This document shows positions 6,662-14,836 of a stretch of 38,210 nt of DNA, piece after piece. The position numbers and the translations under genes were made by a program. Origin of the DNA: an uncultured Bacillus sp. (lineage in GTDB: Bacteria; Bacillota; Bacilli; Bacillales; Cytobacillaceae); contig CALCRD010000134.1 in assembly GCA_937894355.1 (NCBI GenBank), forward strand, positions 1 through 38,210, written 5' to 3'. The notes beneath the pieces are model-generated. The model did not search any database and was not told where the DNA came from. It saw only the letters and a list, made by a program, of their open reading frames with translations. Numbering within the stretch: position 1 is the stretch's first letter; every line of letters starts with the position of its first letter.

Positions 6662-7876
6662 ATGATAATGAAAAAATTATTTGGTGACCTGGAACTGACA
6701 AAAGACTTTAAATTTTTGCTGTTAATTGGTGGCCTTTATTCTTTAAGTACGGCACTTTCCAACACATTTGTTAATATTTATTTGTGGAAACAGTCAGGAC
6801 AATTTTTCGATATTGGTCTTTATAATCTTACAGTTGTAGTTTTTCAACCCATCACATTTATTTTAGCAGGAAGATGGGCCAAAAAAGTCGACCGAGTCAT
6901 TGTTTTGAGGATTGGGGTGTTATGCTTAGCCCTGTTTTATATGGCTGTATTATTTTTTGGAAGTAAAGCGGCTGATTTCTTAATCCTTTTGGGTGCGATT
7001 TTGGGAATTGGCTATGGTTTTTACTGGCTCGCTTATAATGTGTTAACTTTTGAGATTACTGAGCCGGAAACAAGGGATTTTTTCAATGGTTTTCTGGGGG
7101 TGTTAACCTCAATTGGCGGGATGATTGGTCCATTTACTGCTGGATTTATCATTTCCCGATTAGAAAAATTTACCGGTTATACAGTTATTTTTGGTATTTC
7201 GTTAACCTTATTTTCTATTGCTGCCTTTTTAAGCTTTTTTCTGAAACGGCGTCCCAGTGAAGGTGAATATTGGTTTCGCAGGATTTTAACGGAAAGAAAG
7301 AATAATATTGATTGGAAGATGATTACAAATGCTCATTTTTTCCAAGGTCTACGTGAAGGAGTATTTGTGTTTATTATTTCTGTTTTTGTTTATCTTTCTA
7401 CCAAAAGTGAAATGGCATTAGGAACATTTGGACTGATAAATTCCGGAGTTTCGTTTATCGCCTATTTTTTTATTTCTCGGATGATCAAAAAGACCCAACG
7501 CAAGAAAGCGATATTATTAGGGGGATGTATCCTTTACGGTTCAATATTTTTGATTGTCTTTGATATTTCTTACGCAAAACTACTTTTTTATGCGGCAACT
7601 ATTGCCGTTGCCTATCCATTGCTACTGATTCCGTACATGTCAATGACGTATGACGTGATAGGTAAAGGGTGGAAAGCTGCGGAAATGCGAATCGAATATA
7701 TTGTTGTAAGGGAACTATTTTTAAATGCTGGAAGATGTGTTTCAATTCTATCCTTTTTATTTGCGGTATCCTTTTTTGATGAAAAAAAGAGTATTCCAAT
7801 CTTGTTATTGTTTGTTGGTGCTGGGCATTCGTTCATCTATTTTTTTATTAGGAAAATCAAATTACCGGAGCATTAG
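6662..7876 (+). CDS. yqgE: YqgE-like major facilitator superfamily membrane protein
   Basis: A 404-residue polytopic membrane protein with about 12 hydrophobic segments in two halves joined by a basic cytoplasmic loop near residues 195-220 (KRRPSEGEYWFRR). Fold and length suit the major facilitator superfamily. The usual loop 2-3 motif appears only as GRWAKKVDR (about 73-81). The substrate is unknown. ATG 6662 follows AAAGGGGAG with 7 bases between. It lies between sodA and pbpA as in B. subtilis yqgE and is closed by its own terminator, so it is probably a single-gene unit. Confidence 0.82.
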   Translation: MIMKKLFGDLELTKDFKFLLLIGGLYSLSTALSNTFVNIYLWKQSGQFFDIGLYNLTVVVFQPITFILAGRWAKKVDRVIVLRIGVLCLALFYMAVLFFGSKAADFLILLGAILGIGYGFYWLAYNVLTFEITEPETRDFFNGFLGVLTSIGGMIGPFTAGFIISRLEKFTGYTVIFGISLTLFSIAAFLSFFLKRRPSEGEYWFRRILTERKNNIDWKMITNAHFFQGLREGVFVFIISVFVYLSTKSEMALGTFGLINSGVSFIAYFFISRMIKKTQRKKAILLGGCILYGSIFLIVFDISYAKLLFYAATIAVAYPLLLIPYMSMTYDVIGKGWKAAEMRIEYIVVRELFLNAGRCVSILSFLFAVSFFDEKKSIPILLLFVGAGHSFIYFFIRKIKLPEH

Positions 7877-7910
7877 TTGGGGAGAGATATTATATCTCTT
7901 CCCAATTTTG
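7877..7910 (+). terminator. yqgE terminator
   Basis: TTGGGGAGAGATA (7877-7889) pairs with TATCTCTTCCCAA (7893-7905) with one G-T pair, followed by TTTTGCATTTTTT. It starts directly after the stop codon. Confidence 0.88.
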
Positions 7911-7924
7911 CATTTTTTAAAATA

Positions 7925-8109
7925 GCTCTGTTAATGTTCAATGTTGATTTTTCGAACTTAGTTGATTGGAGCGGAAGGCGCGAAGACTCCTGCGGGAGTA
8001 CGGGGCAGGGGAGACTCCGCAGGCGCAAAGCGCCAAGGAGGCTCCCCGCTACCGCCCGCGGAAAGCGAAGCGCCTGGAGCGGAAATCAACGGTCAAGTTT
8101 AACACAGCC
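7925..8109 (+). mobile_element. Family A structured repeat (MITE-like), best complete copy with 9-bp direct repeats
   Basis: A 185-bp GC-rich element from GCTCTGTTAATGTTC to TTTAACACAGCC, with complementary ends. TTTAAAATA lies immediately on both sides (7916-7924 and 8110-8118), as expected for a target-site duplication. Inside are nested inverted repeats: GTTGATT/AATCAAC, GGCGC/GCGCC, and a GGGGAGACTCC/GGAGGCTCCCC hairpin. It contains no transposase. An open frame beginning inside the yqgE terminator and running through it is spurious. Confidence 0.85.
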
Positions 8110-8144
8110 TTTAAAATAAAAATTTACTAATCTTGTTTTGATGA

Positions 8145-8236
8145 TAGATAAAGGCTGTTTTATTGTCTAAACGTAATCTAAACACTTCGTTTTCATCTTT
8201 AAAAGCAACAAAGTTTGAGAAAAGAGCCTAGATAAA
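8145..8236. mobile_element. Family B MITE-like element (76 bp) with perfect 8-bp target-site duplication
   Basis: The element occupies 8153-8228, running from GGCTGTTTTATTGTCTAA to GAGAAAAGAGCC. Its ends are inverted copies of GGCTSTTTT. Identical TAGATAAA octamers flank it (8145-8152 and 8229-8236). There is no coding capacity; it is clearly a non-autonomous element. The right flank leads into the pbpA promoter region, where a -10-like TACAAT lies at 8252-8257. Its -35 would have to fall on the repeat junction. Confidence 0.85.
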
Positions 8237-8315
8237 TGAACGGTTTTCTTTTACAATAGAAGATAAACTAAGTGTTAGTGAGCAGAGTTTCATTAAAAAG
8301 GAAGTGTGTAATTTA

Positions 8316-10472
8316 GTGAATAAAAAGAAAAAGAAAAAAACGCATGTGCCTTTTCGATTAAACATGCTGTTTTTTGTTGTCTTCATCTTATTTTCAGTTT
8401 TGATTTTACGTTTAGGCATCGTCCAAATTGTTTATGGAGATGATTTTAAACGAGAGATTGAACGTACCGAGGATATTACCGTTAACTATCCTGTTCCACG
8501 TGGGAAAATGTATGATCGGAACGGAAAACTGATCGTTGGTAATCAGTCAGAGAATGCAATAACTTATACAAAGTATCAAAAAACTACTCAAAAAGAAATG
8601 ATTGAGGTTGCTCAAAAGCTTGCAGACTTAATTGAAATGACCCCTAAAGCCATTGAAAAGCTTTCGGTAAGTGATAAAAAAGATTATTGGTTTATTAAGC
8701 ATCCTAAGAAAGCCAAAAAGAAAATAACCGAAAAAGAATGGAAAAAATATAATGAGAAAAAGCTCGATGATAAAAAAATCTATAAAATGCAGCGAGAGCG
8801 AATTACCGAAGAGGATTTAGCAACACTGACGCCTGCTGATTTGGAAGTGTGCGCAATTTACCGCGAGTTTAATAGAGGTTATGCCCTGACACCACAATTA
8901 GTTAAAAATGAAGGGGTAACTCCGGAAGAGTATGCTCGGGTTGGAGAAAATTTAGAGTCACTTCCAGGAGTGGATACGACGACTGATTGGAAACGATTCT
9001 ACCCAATGGGTTTAACATTAACATCGGTTTTGGGGAAGATAACTGACTCAGAAAAAGGGTTACCTTCAGAAAAATTGGATTATTATTTAAGCAGAGATTA
9101 TAACCGTAATGATCGTGTTGGGACGAGTTATATCGAAATGCAATACGAAGATGTCCTTACTGGCCAAAAGGCCAAGGTAAGAAATAAAACAGATAAAGCT
9201 GGGGACATTGTCTCTTCTGAAGTAGTATCGGAAGGGAAAAGCGGGAAGGACCTTGTTTTATCGATTGATATGGAATTACAACCAGTTGTTGAAGGAATCA
9301 TCACAGAACATCTTTTGGCAAACAAGAAAAAGGCGAACACAAACTTACTTGACCGGGCCTATGTCATTTTAATGGATCCTAACACGGGTGAGATTTTAAC
9401 AATGGCCGGAAAAAGAATTGTTAAAGATGAATTTGGAAAAGATGTCATCCAAGATGATGCCCTCGGTAACATTACCACATCCTATAATGTGGGGTCTGCG
9501 GTAAAAGGGGCGACCGTGTTAACTGGTTATCAAACAGGTGCGATTGCACCAAGAACAGTTTTGGTAGATAGACCGTTAAACTTGGGTGGTAACATGTTTA
9601 GTTCATGGTCATCTTCCCTTCATGGACCGATGAATGATGTTGATGCACTAAGACGTTCTTCTAACGTTTATATGGGCTTAACGGCGATAGCAATCGGGAA
9701 AGGGACATATACTGGTAACGGATTGAGAGGCGTTGATATAGACTATGGTTTTCAAACGATGCGCAACTCCTTTGCCCAATTTGGACTAGGGGTGAGAACG
9801 GGAATCGATTTACCAAGTGAAACGCTAGGCTTTAAAGGACCATTAATTTATTCTGAGCCAGGACGATTAGTCTACTTTTCAATTGGACAGTTGGACACTT
9901 ATTCTAATATGCAGCTTGCCCAATACGTTTCAACGATTGCAAATGGCGGGAAACGACTTGAGCCACATATTGTAAAATCAATTAATGAACCAGTCATGGA
10001 AAAGGATCAACTTGGTCCAGTTTCTATAGAAATAACACCAAAGATATTAAATCGCCTTCCGATGAAGGAGGAATGGATTTCACGAGTTCAAGAAGGATTC
10101 CGTCAAGTTATGCAAGCTCCACAAGGAACGGCTACAAGCTTTTTTGGCTCAAAGGAATATAAACCTGCTGGTAAAACCGGAACAGCTCAAGCTCAATATG
10201 ATGGACCGAAAAGAAAACCAGGAGATCCAGCTATGAGTACGATAAATTTAAGCTTGATTGGTTATGCTCCACATGATAATCCTGAAGTAGCTATGGCCGT
10301 ACTTGTTCCATGGGCTTATCAAGGAGATCATGGGCACTATATGAATAACCAAGTAGGTGCTGCTGTAATGGATGCTTATTTCAATTTAAAAAATGCTCGT
10401 CAAGCACAGGCATTAGCTGAAGCTCAGCCAGTCATAAGCACCCCAACAACAGAAGAAACTCCAGCTCAATAA
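8316..10472 (+). CDS. pbpA: Class B penicillin-binding protein PBP2a, transpeptidase
   Basis: Peptidoglycan D,D-transpeptidase of the elongation machinery, anchored in the membrane with the catalytic domain outside. It has 718 residues: a Lys-rich cytoplasmic start, one helix (about 17-38), a PBP dimerisation domain (about 55-310) and a transpeptidase domain. The active site shows SAVK (catalytic Ser394), SSN (448-450) and KTGTAQ (Lys620). The GTG at 8316 is chosen because AAAGGAAGTG ends 9 bases before it; GTG 8304 lies inside that site. A lysine-rich segment (about 125-160) inside the dimerisation domain is unusually basic. It lies between yqgE and the pst operon, as pbpA does in B. subtilis, and is monocistronic with a terminator at 10493. 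Confidence 0.94.
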   Translation: MNKKKKKKTHVPFRLNMLFFVVFILFSVLILRLGIVQIVYGDDFKREIERTEDITVNYPVPRGKMYDRNGKLIVGNQSENAITYTKYQKTTQKEMIEVAQKLADLIEMTPKAIEKLSVSDKKDYWFIKHPKKAKKKITEKEWKKYNEKKLDDKKIYKMQRERITEEDLATLTPADLEVCAIYREFNRGYALTPQLVKNEGVTPEEYARVGENLESLPGVDTTTDWKRFYPMGLTLTSVLGKITDSEKGLPSEKLDYYLSRDYNRNDRVGTSYIEMQYEDVLTGQKAKVRNKTDKAGDIVSSEVVSEGKSGKDLVLSIDMELQPVVEGIITEHLLANKKKANTNLLDRAYVILMDPNTGEILTMAGKRIVKDEFGKDVIQDDALGNITTSYNVGSAVKGATVLTGYQTGAIAPRTVLVDRPLNLGGNMFSSWSSSLHGPMNDVDALRRSSNVYMGLTAIAIGKGTYTGNGLRGVDIDYGFQTMRNSFAQFGLGVRTGIDLPSETLGFKGPLIYSEPGRLVYFSIGQLDTYSNMQLAQYVSTIANGGKRLEPHIVKSINEPVMEKDQLGPVSIEITPKILNRLPMKEEWISRVQEGFRQVMQAPQGTATSFFGSKEYKPAGKTGTAQAQYDGPKRKPGDPAMSTINLSLIGYAPHDNPEVAMAVLVPWAYQGDHGHYMNNQVGAAVMDAYFNLKNARQAQALAEAQPVISTPTTEETPAQ

Positions 10473-10492
10473 ATAATAGAATTAAAACATCA

Positions 10493-10526
10493 GAAACTGT
10501 CTCTATTTTGAGGCAGTTTTTTTTTT
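10493..10526 (+). terminator. pbpA terminator
   Basis: AAACTGTCTC and GAGGCAGTTT form a 10-bp stem with one wobble, followed by a run of ten T. A family A element begins at the next base. Confidence 0.9.
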
Positions 10527-10710
10527 GCTCTGTTATTGATAAAAGTTGATTTTGAACACATTGTTGATTGGAGCGGAAGACACGCAGACTCCTGCAGGAG
10601 CACGAGCTGAGTGAGACTCCGAAGGAAGGAACGACCGAAGGAGTCCGTCGTGAGAGCCTGCGGAAAGCGGAGTGTCTGGAGCGGAAATCAACAGCCAAGT
10701 TTAAAAGAGC
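10527..10710 (+). mobile_element. Family A structured repeat inserted at the pbpA terminator T-tract
   Basis: A 184-bp copy from GCTCTGTTATTG to TTTAAAAGAGC. It keeps the outer GTTGATT...AATCAAC and GGAGCGGAA blocks, but the central hairpin has a different sequence from the 7925 copy. Seven or more T on each side are compatible with duplication of a T-run target. A minus-strand frame through it has no ribosome binding site and is not called. Confidence 0.75.
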
Positions 10711-10818
10711 TTTTTTTAGAAAAAGAAACAAACCCACATTGGAGTAGGGGAAAGTTGATTTTTAGCAGAGTGACCTAGATAAATGGAAAAAATATATTAT
10801 TTTTAAAAAATATTCAAA

Positions 10819-10857
10819 TTTACATAAGCTTTACGTGACATTAAAACTAGATTAAAG
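10819..10857 (+). promoter_or_regulatory. PhoP box: four direct repeats ahead of pstS
   Basis: TTTACA (10819), TTTACG (10830), TTAAAA (10841) and TTAAAG (10852) repeat at an exact 11-bp period with 5-bp gaps. This is the geometry of the TT(A/T/C)ACA repeats bound by phosphorylated PhoP. A -10-like TAAGAT lies at 10881-10886 with a TTTACC 16 bases before it, so the box overlaps or adjoins the -35. It predicts induction of the pst operon by phosphate starvation. Confidence 0.8.
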
Positions 10858-10927
10858 GTTTACCTGTATATTCATACTTGTAAGATAAAACAACAAAACA
10901 AAAACATTCTCTAGGGGGAACAAAGAA

Positions 10928-11884
10928 ATGAAAATCATTAATAAACTAAGCCTACTTATGTTGCTGGTAGTAGTAACGTTATTTGCAACAGCATGTGGAG
11001 GCAAAGAGTCATCAAATTCAGCAAAAGATGCTGATTTAGAGGGTAGCGTAGTTATAGATGGTTCAGGTACTGTTTACCCTTTCATGGCTAAAATGGCGGA
11101 AAATTATATGGTAAACGAACAAGAGAATGTTTCTGTTGAAGTAAGTCGTGCTGGTACATCTGCAGGATTTAAAAAATTCTTGGTTGAAGATGGAACAGAC
11201 TTTAATGACGCTTCACGACAAATTAAAGCTGAAGAGAAAGCAGCGGCTGAAGATTTAGGAATTGAAGTTCAAGAAATGAAAGTAGCATTGGATGGAATTA
11301 CAATGGTAATCAATAAAGACAATGATTGGGCAACAGAGCTGACCCAACAAGAAGTAATTGATATCTTCCTTGCAAGTAAAAACAAGAAAAAATGGTCTGA
11401 CGTTCGCGCTGACTTCCCTGCTGAAAACATCAAAACTTATGGTCCGAACGAAAACCATGGTACTTACGAATTTATGTTTGAAAATATTCTTGAAGAACAA
11501 GATTTGCCAGAAGAAATTAATTTGCAACAAGATTATTCAACATTAGTTGATTTAGTATCCAAAGACAAAAATGCAATTGCCTTCTTCGGTTACGGTTATT
11601 ATGCAAGTAATACTAAAAAGTTAACTGCAGTGAAAATTGACTTTGGTAAAGGTGCAGTTGAACCAACACTAGACACAATCGCAGAAGATGGAGACTACGC
11701 TCCATTTACTCGCCCAGTTTTCACCTACCTAAACGTGAATCTTGCGAAAGATAAACCTCAGGTATTAGATTACGCAATTTACACAATGGAGAACGCTCAA
11801 GAGGTTGCCAAAGAAACCGGATTTGCTCCACTCTCTGATGAAGATGTAGAAGCAACAATTGCTGAACTGGAAAAATTAAAATAA
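10928..11884 (+). CDS. pstS: Phosphate-binding lipoprotein PstS
   Basis: Extracellular high-affinity phosphate receptor of the PstSCAB ABC importer. It has 318 residues, with a signal peptide ending in a lipobox (ATAC, lipid-bearing Cys23) and a Gly/Ser-rich tether. A two-lobe PBP-like fold follows. The phosphate-contacting motifs are visible: DGSGTVYPF (about 44-52), SRAGTSAGFKKF (about 73-84) and NDASR. ATG 10928 follows AGGGGGAA. It is the first gene of the operon behind a clear PhoP box. A long hairpin without a U-tract separates it from pstC, fitting a higher level of PstS than of the permease. Confidence 0.96.
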   Translation: MKIINKLSLLMLLVVVTLFATACGGKESSNSAKDADLEGSVVIDGSGTVYPFMAKMAENYMVNEQENVSVEVSRAGTSAGFKKFLVEDGTDFNDASRQIKAEEKAAAEDLGIEVQEMKVALDGITMVINKDNDWATELTQQEVIDIFLASKNKKKWSDVRADFPAENIKTYGPNENHGTYEFMFENILEEQDLPEEINLQQDYSTLVDLVSKDKNAIAFFGYGYYASNTKKLTAVKIDFGKGAVEPTLDTIAEDGDYAPFTRPVFTYLNVNLAKDKPQVLDYAIYTMENAQEVAKETGFAPLSDEDVEATIAELEKLK

Positions 11885-11908
11885 TCAAACAGAAAAAACT
11901 TTAAATCG

Positions 11909-11947
11909 TAAGAAGATGAGAAGAAGCACATCCTTCTCGTCTTCTTA
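11909..11947 (+). terminator. pstS-pstC intergenic hairpin, attenuator or mRNA-stabilising stem
   Basis: Fifteen-base arms TAAGAAGATGAGAAG (11909-11923) and CTTCTCGTCTTCTTA (11933-11947), with one wobble and a 9-base loop. No T-run follows, so it is a poor terminator. It is better read as a partial attenuator or a stem protecting the pstS 3' end. Confidence 0.7.
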
Positions 11948-12009
11948 TGTGTATGTAATATGAATATTTCCTCCCTAGATTTCTTATAGAGGGAAAGGAG
12001 TTTAATGAA

Positions 12010-12966
12010 TTGAATAAAACCGTAGTTCAAGAAAAAGGCCAAAAACTAAATATCAGTGAAATGATTGTCCAAAATAAAAAAGCAGCGAGTGTTAGTCGTT
12101 ATACGGAGAAATTAATCCCAAAATTCTTATTTGCCATTGCGACTATTTCTGTCTTAACAACAATTGGAATCTTATTTACACTTCTAACTGAAACGGTTCT
12201 CTTTTTTAAAGAAGTCCCATTCTTGGATTTCTTTACAGGGACTAAATTAAAACCCTTAGGTGCTGAGGCTACTTTCGGAATCCTACCATTATTAACAGGT
12301 ACGATTATTTCTTCGGTGATTGCCATGTTTGTGGCGATTCCGATTGGAGTCATGACGGCGGTTTTCTTAAGTGAATATGCTTCAGAAAGATTAAGGAAAA
12401 TTTTAAAACCACTTCTGGAAATCTTAGCGGGTATTCCAACTATCGTGTATGGATTTTTTGCTTTTACATTTGTAACACCCATATTAAGATCGTTTATTCC
12501 TGGTCTTGAACCAACAAACATTCTTAGCCCAGGGCTAGTAATGGGTATCATGATTATTCCTTTGGTCGCTTCACTATCTGAAGATGCCATGAGCTCGGTG
12601 CCAAACTCTTTGCGAGAGGGAGCAATGGCACTAGGTGCAACAAAGCTGGAAGTTACCATGAAGGTAGTTATTCCAGCAGCTATTTCTGGCATTATCGCTT
12701 CCTTTGTACTGGGAATTTCCCGAGCAATCGGCGAAACGATGATTGTAACAATTGCAAGTGGAAGTTCAAAAAACTTTACTTTTGATATTACCCAATCGAT
12801 GCAAACAATGACCGCTTATATTGTTGAAGTAACTGGTGGAGAGGCAGCAGCGGGTACTACTTTATATTACAGCTTATATGCTGTGGCTATGACCTTATTC
12901 GTTTTTACTCTAATTATGAATATTATTGCATCATATATTTCTCGCAAATTTAGGGAGGAATATTGA
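12010..12966 (+). CDS. pstC: Phosphate ABC transporter permease PstC
   Basis: Inner-membrane permease subunit, 318 residues, pairing with PstA. About six hydrophobic helices start at residue 40. The family-typical loop IPIGVMTAVFLSEYA and the EAA-type coupling segment GAMALGATKLEVTMKVVIPAAISGI (about 200-225) contact PstB. The start is TTG 12010-12012. GGGAAAGGAG lies 9 bases upstream, and the nearby ATG at 12005 meets a stop after two codons. It ends one base before pstA, so the genes are translationally linked. Confidence 0.95.
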   Translation: MNKTVVQEKGQKLNISEMIVQNKKAASVSRYTEKLIPKFLFAIATISVLTTIGILFTLLTETVLFFKEVPFLDFFTGTKLKPLGAEATFGILPLLTGTIISSVIAMFVAIPIGVMTAVFLSEYASERLRKILKPLLEILAGIPTIVYGFFAFTFVTPILRSFIPGLEPTNILSPGLVMGIMIIPLVASLSEDAMSSVPNSLREGAMALGATKLEVTMKVVIPAAISGIIASFVLGISRAIGETMIVTIASGSSKNFTFDITQSMQTMTAYIVEVTGGEAAAGTTLYYSLYAVAMTLFVFTLIMNIIASYISRKFREEY

Positions 12967-12967
12967 T

Positions 12968-13852
12968 ATGAAATATATCGAAATAGATCATGTACAAAAG
13001 AAAATGGGATCACGTTTACTTGCCAATAACGTAGCAAAACTTCTATTTTTCTTAGCAACATTACTTGGACTTATTGTGTTAGTTATTCTTATATATCGAG
13101 TTAGTGCACAAAGTATTGGTTGGTTAGACTTTGATTTTATTACTAATAAACTATCGACTGCTCCAGAAAGAGCGGGAATAATGGGAGCTATCTTAGGGAC
13201 GTTCTGGTTAATGCTCGTTGTCGCTCCAGTAACAATGTTTTTAGGAGTAGGAACAGCGATATATTTAGAAGAATATGCCAAAAAGGGCAAGCTTCAATCA
13301 ATTATTCAAACGAATATCGCCAATTTAGCTGGAGTTCCATCAGTAGTATTCGGAATTCTTGGTCTAACTGTTTTTGTAAGATCACTTGATTTAGGATCTG
13401 TTGTATTAGCTGGAGGATTGACGATGGCCCTTCTTGTTCTGCCGGTAGTAGTTGTCGCAAGTCAAGAAGCGATCCGTGCGGTCCCGCAATTTTTAAGAGA
13501 AGCGTCGTATGGAATGGGTGCAACTAAGTGGCAAACAATTAAAAATGTTGTGTTACCAGCAGCAATCCCTGGAATCCTAACAGGTGTAATATTAGCTCTT
13601 TCTCGAGCGATTGGAGAAACTGCACCACTTGTTGTTATCGGAATTCCAGCATTATTGATTCCGTTGCCGGATGGTATTTTAGACAAGTTCACTATTTTAC
13701 CTATGCAAATCTATTATTGGACCATCGATTCTGCACTTGTAGCTGAATATGCTAACCTTGCAGCCGCCACCATCGTAATCTTATTAGTTGTTTTGTTTGC
13801 GATGAACTCAATTGCAATAATTATTCGGAATAAATTTCAAAAAAGATTTTAA
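12968..13852 (+). CDS. pstA: Phosphate ABC transporter permease PstA
   Basis: Second permease subunit, 294 residues and about six membrane helices. The coupling loop GMGATKWQTIKNVVLPAAIPGI is followed by LSRAIGETAPL, which is characteristic of PstA. ATG 12968 is preferred over an upstream in-frame ATG at 12926 that lies inside pstC. TTAGGGAGG sits about 10 bases before the chosen start. The 1-base gap from pstC and 18-base gap to pstB place it in the middle of one operon. Confidence 0.95.
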   Translation: MKYIEIDHVQKKMGSRLLANNVAKLLFFLATLLGLIVLVILIYRVSAQSIGWLDFDFITNKLSTAPERAGIMGAILGTFWLMLVVAPVTMFLGVGTAIYLEEYAKKGKLQSIIQTNIANLAGVPSVVFGILGLTVFVRSLDLGSVVLAGGLTMALLVLPVVVVASQEAIRAVPQFLREASYGMGATKWQTIKNVVLPAAIPGILTGVILALSRAIGETAPLVVIGIPALLIPLPDGILDKFTILPMQIYYWTIDSALVAEYANLAAATIVILLVVLFAMNSIAIIIRNKFQKRF

Positions 13853-13870
13853 TTTTGGGAGGAATTAACA

Positions 13871-14743
13871 ATGGCTTTGTTAATGGAAAGAGAACAAAAA
13901 TTTATTAATACAACTTCTAATCAGATTTCCATAAAAACGAGAGAACCGCTTGAAAAGATCCAAACAATTGAAACAGCTAATACGGCTAAAAATATTGTTT
14001 ATAAAACCAAGGATCTTAACCTCTGGTATGGAGAAGGGCATGCATTAAAAAATATAGACCTTGATATTCATGAGAACGAAGTAACAGCTATTATCGGTCC
14101 ATCTGGATGTGGTAAATCAACTTATATTAAAACATTAAATAGAATGGTTGAGTTGGTTCCTTCGGTCCGAGTAGCTGGAGAAATCTTATACCGTGGCAGA
14201 AATATTTTGGATAAAGCATATAAAGTTGAGGACTTAAGAACAAGAGTTGGAATGGTGTTTCAAAAACCAAATCCGTTCCCTAAGTCTATATATGAAAATA
14301 TTACTTATGGGCCAAAGATTCATGGAATTCGCAGTAAAAAAGTGTTAGATGAAATTGTCGAGCAAAGTTTGCGTGGGGCGGCAATTTGGGACGAAGTAAA
14401 AGATCGCTTAAATGAAAATGCCTATGGACTTTCTGGTGGCCAGCAGCAACGCCTTTGTATCGCCCGCTGTTTAGCTATCGAGCCAGATGTAATATTAATG
14501 GATGAACCGACATCAGCACTTGACCCAATCTCCACCTTAAAGGTTGAGGAACTTGTTCAAGAATTGAAAAAGAATTTTAGTATTATCATTGTCACACATA
14601 ATATGCAACAAGCTGCACGTATCTCTGATAAAACAGCCTTCTTTTTAAATGGAGAAGTAATCGAGTTTTCGGAAACGAGTAAAATCTTTTCCACACCTTT
14701 TGATAAACGGACTGAAGATTATATTACCGGACGATTCGGATAA
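13871..14743 (+). CDS. pstB: Phosphate ABC transporter ATP-binding protein PstB
   Basis: Cytoplasmic ATPase powering phosphate uptake. Its 290 residues include an N-terminal extension of about 40 residues beyond the catalytic core. Walker A GPSGCGKS (76-83), Q-loop Gln131, signature LSGGQQQR (187-194), Walker B ILMDEP with Glu212, and switch His243 are all present. The segment VFQKPNPFPKSIYENI (129-144) is PstB-specific. GGGAGGAA precedes ATG 13871. Only one pstB is present, whereas B. subtilis carries two in tandem. Confidence 0.96.
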   Translation: MALLMEREQKFINTTSNQISIKTREPLEKIQTIETANTAKNIVYKTKDLNLWYGEGHALKNIDLDIHENEVTAIIGPSGCGKSTYIKTLNRMVELVPSVRVAGEILYRGRNILDKAYKVEDLRTRVGMVFQKPNPFPKSIYENITYGPKIHGIRSKKVLDEIVEQSLRGAAIWDEVKDRLNENAYGLSGGQQQRLCIARCLAIEPDVILMDEPTSALDPISTLKVEELVQELKKNFSIIIVTHNMQQAARISDKTAFFLNGEVIEFSETSKIFSTPFDKRTEDYITGRFG

Positions 14744-14836
14744 TCAACAAGCACAATAGAAAAGGGAACCGACAAGAATTCATGTAAGACGCTAAAAACA
14801 GCCGCTTCAGCTTTTCTAAAAAGGAGGACACCAAGA

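Noticed and set aside
7877..8119. An 80-codon plus-strand frame behind yqgE
   Set aside because: It starts inside the yqgE terminator and reads through the family A element, so it is not a gene.
10432..10737. Minus-strand 101-codon frame over the pbpA end
   Set aside because: It crosses the pbpA terminator and a family A repeat and has no start signals.
12099..12692. Long antisense frame (197 codons) within pstC
   Set aside because: It mirrors the codon pattern of a clear permease gene and has no ribosome binding site or family signature.
14744..14836. AGAAAAG...CTTTTCT pairing between pstB and phoU
   Set aside because: Seven A/T-rich pairs across a loop of more than 40 bases are not convincing as a terminator.
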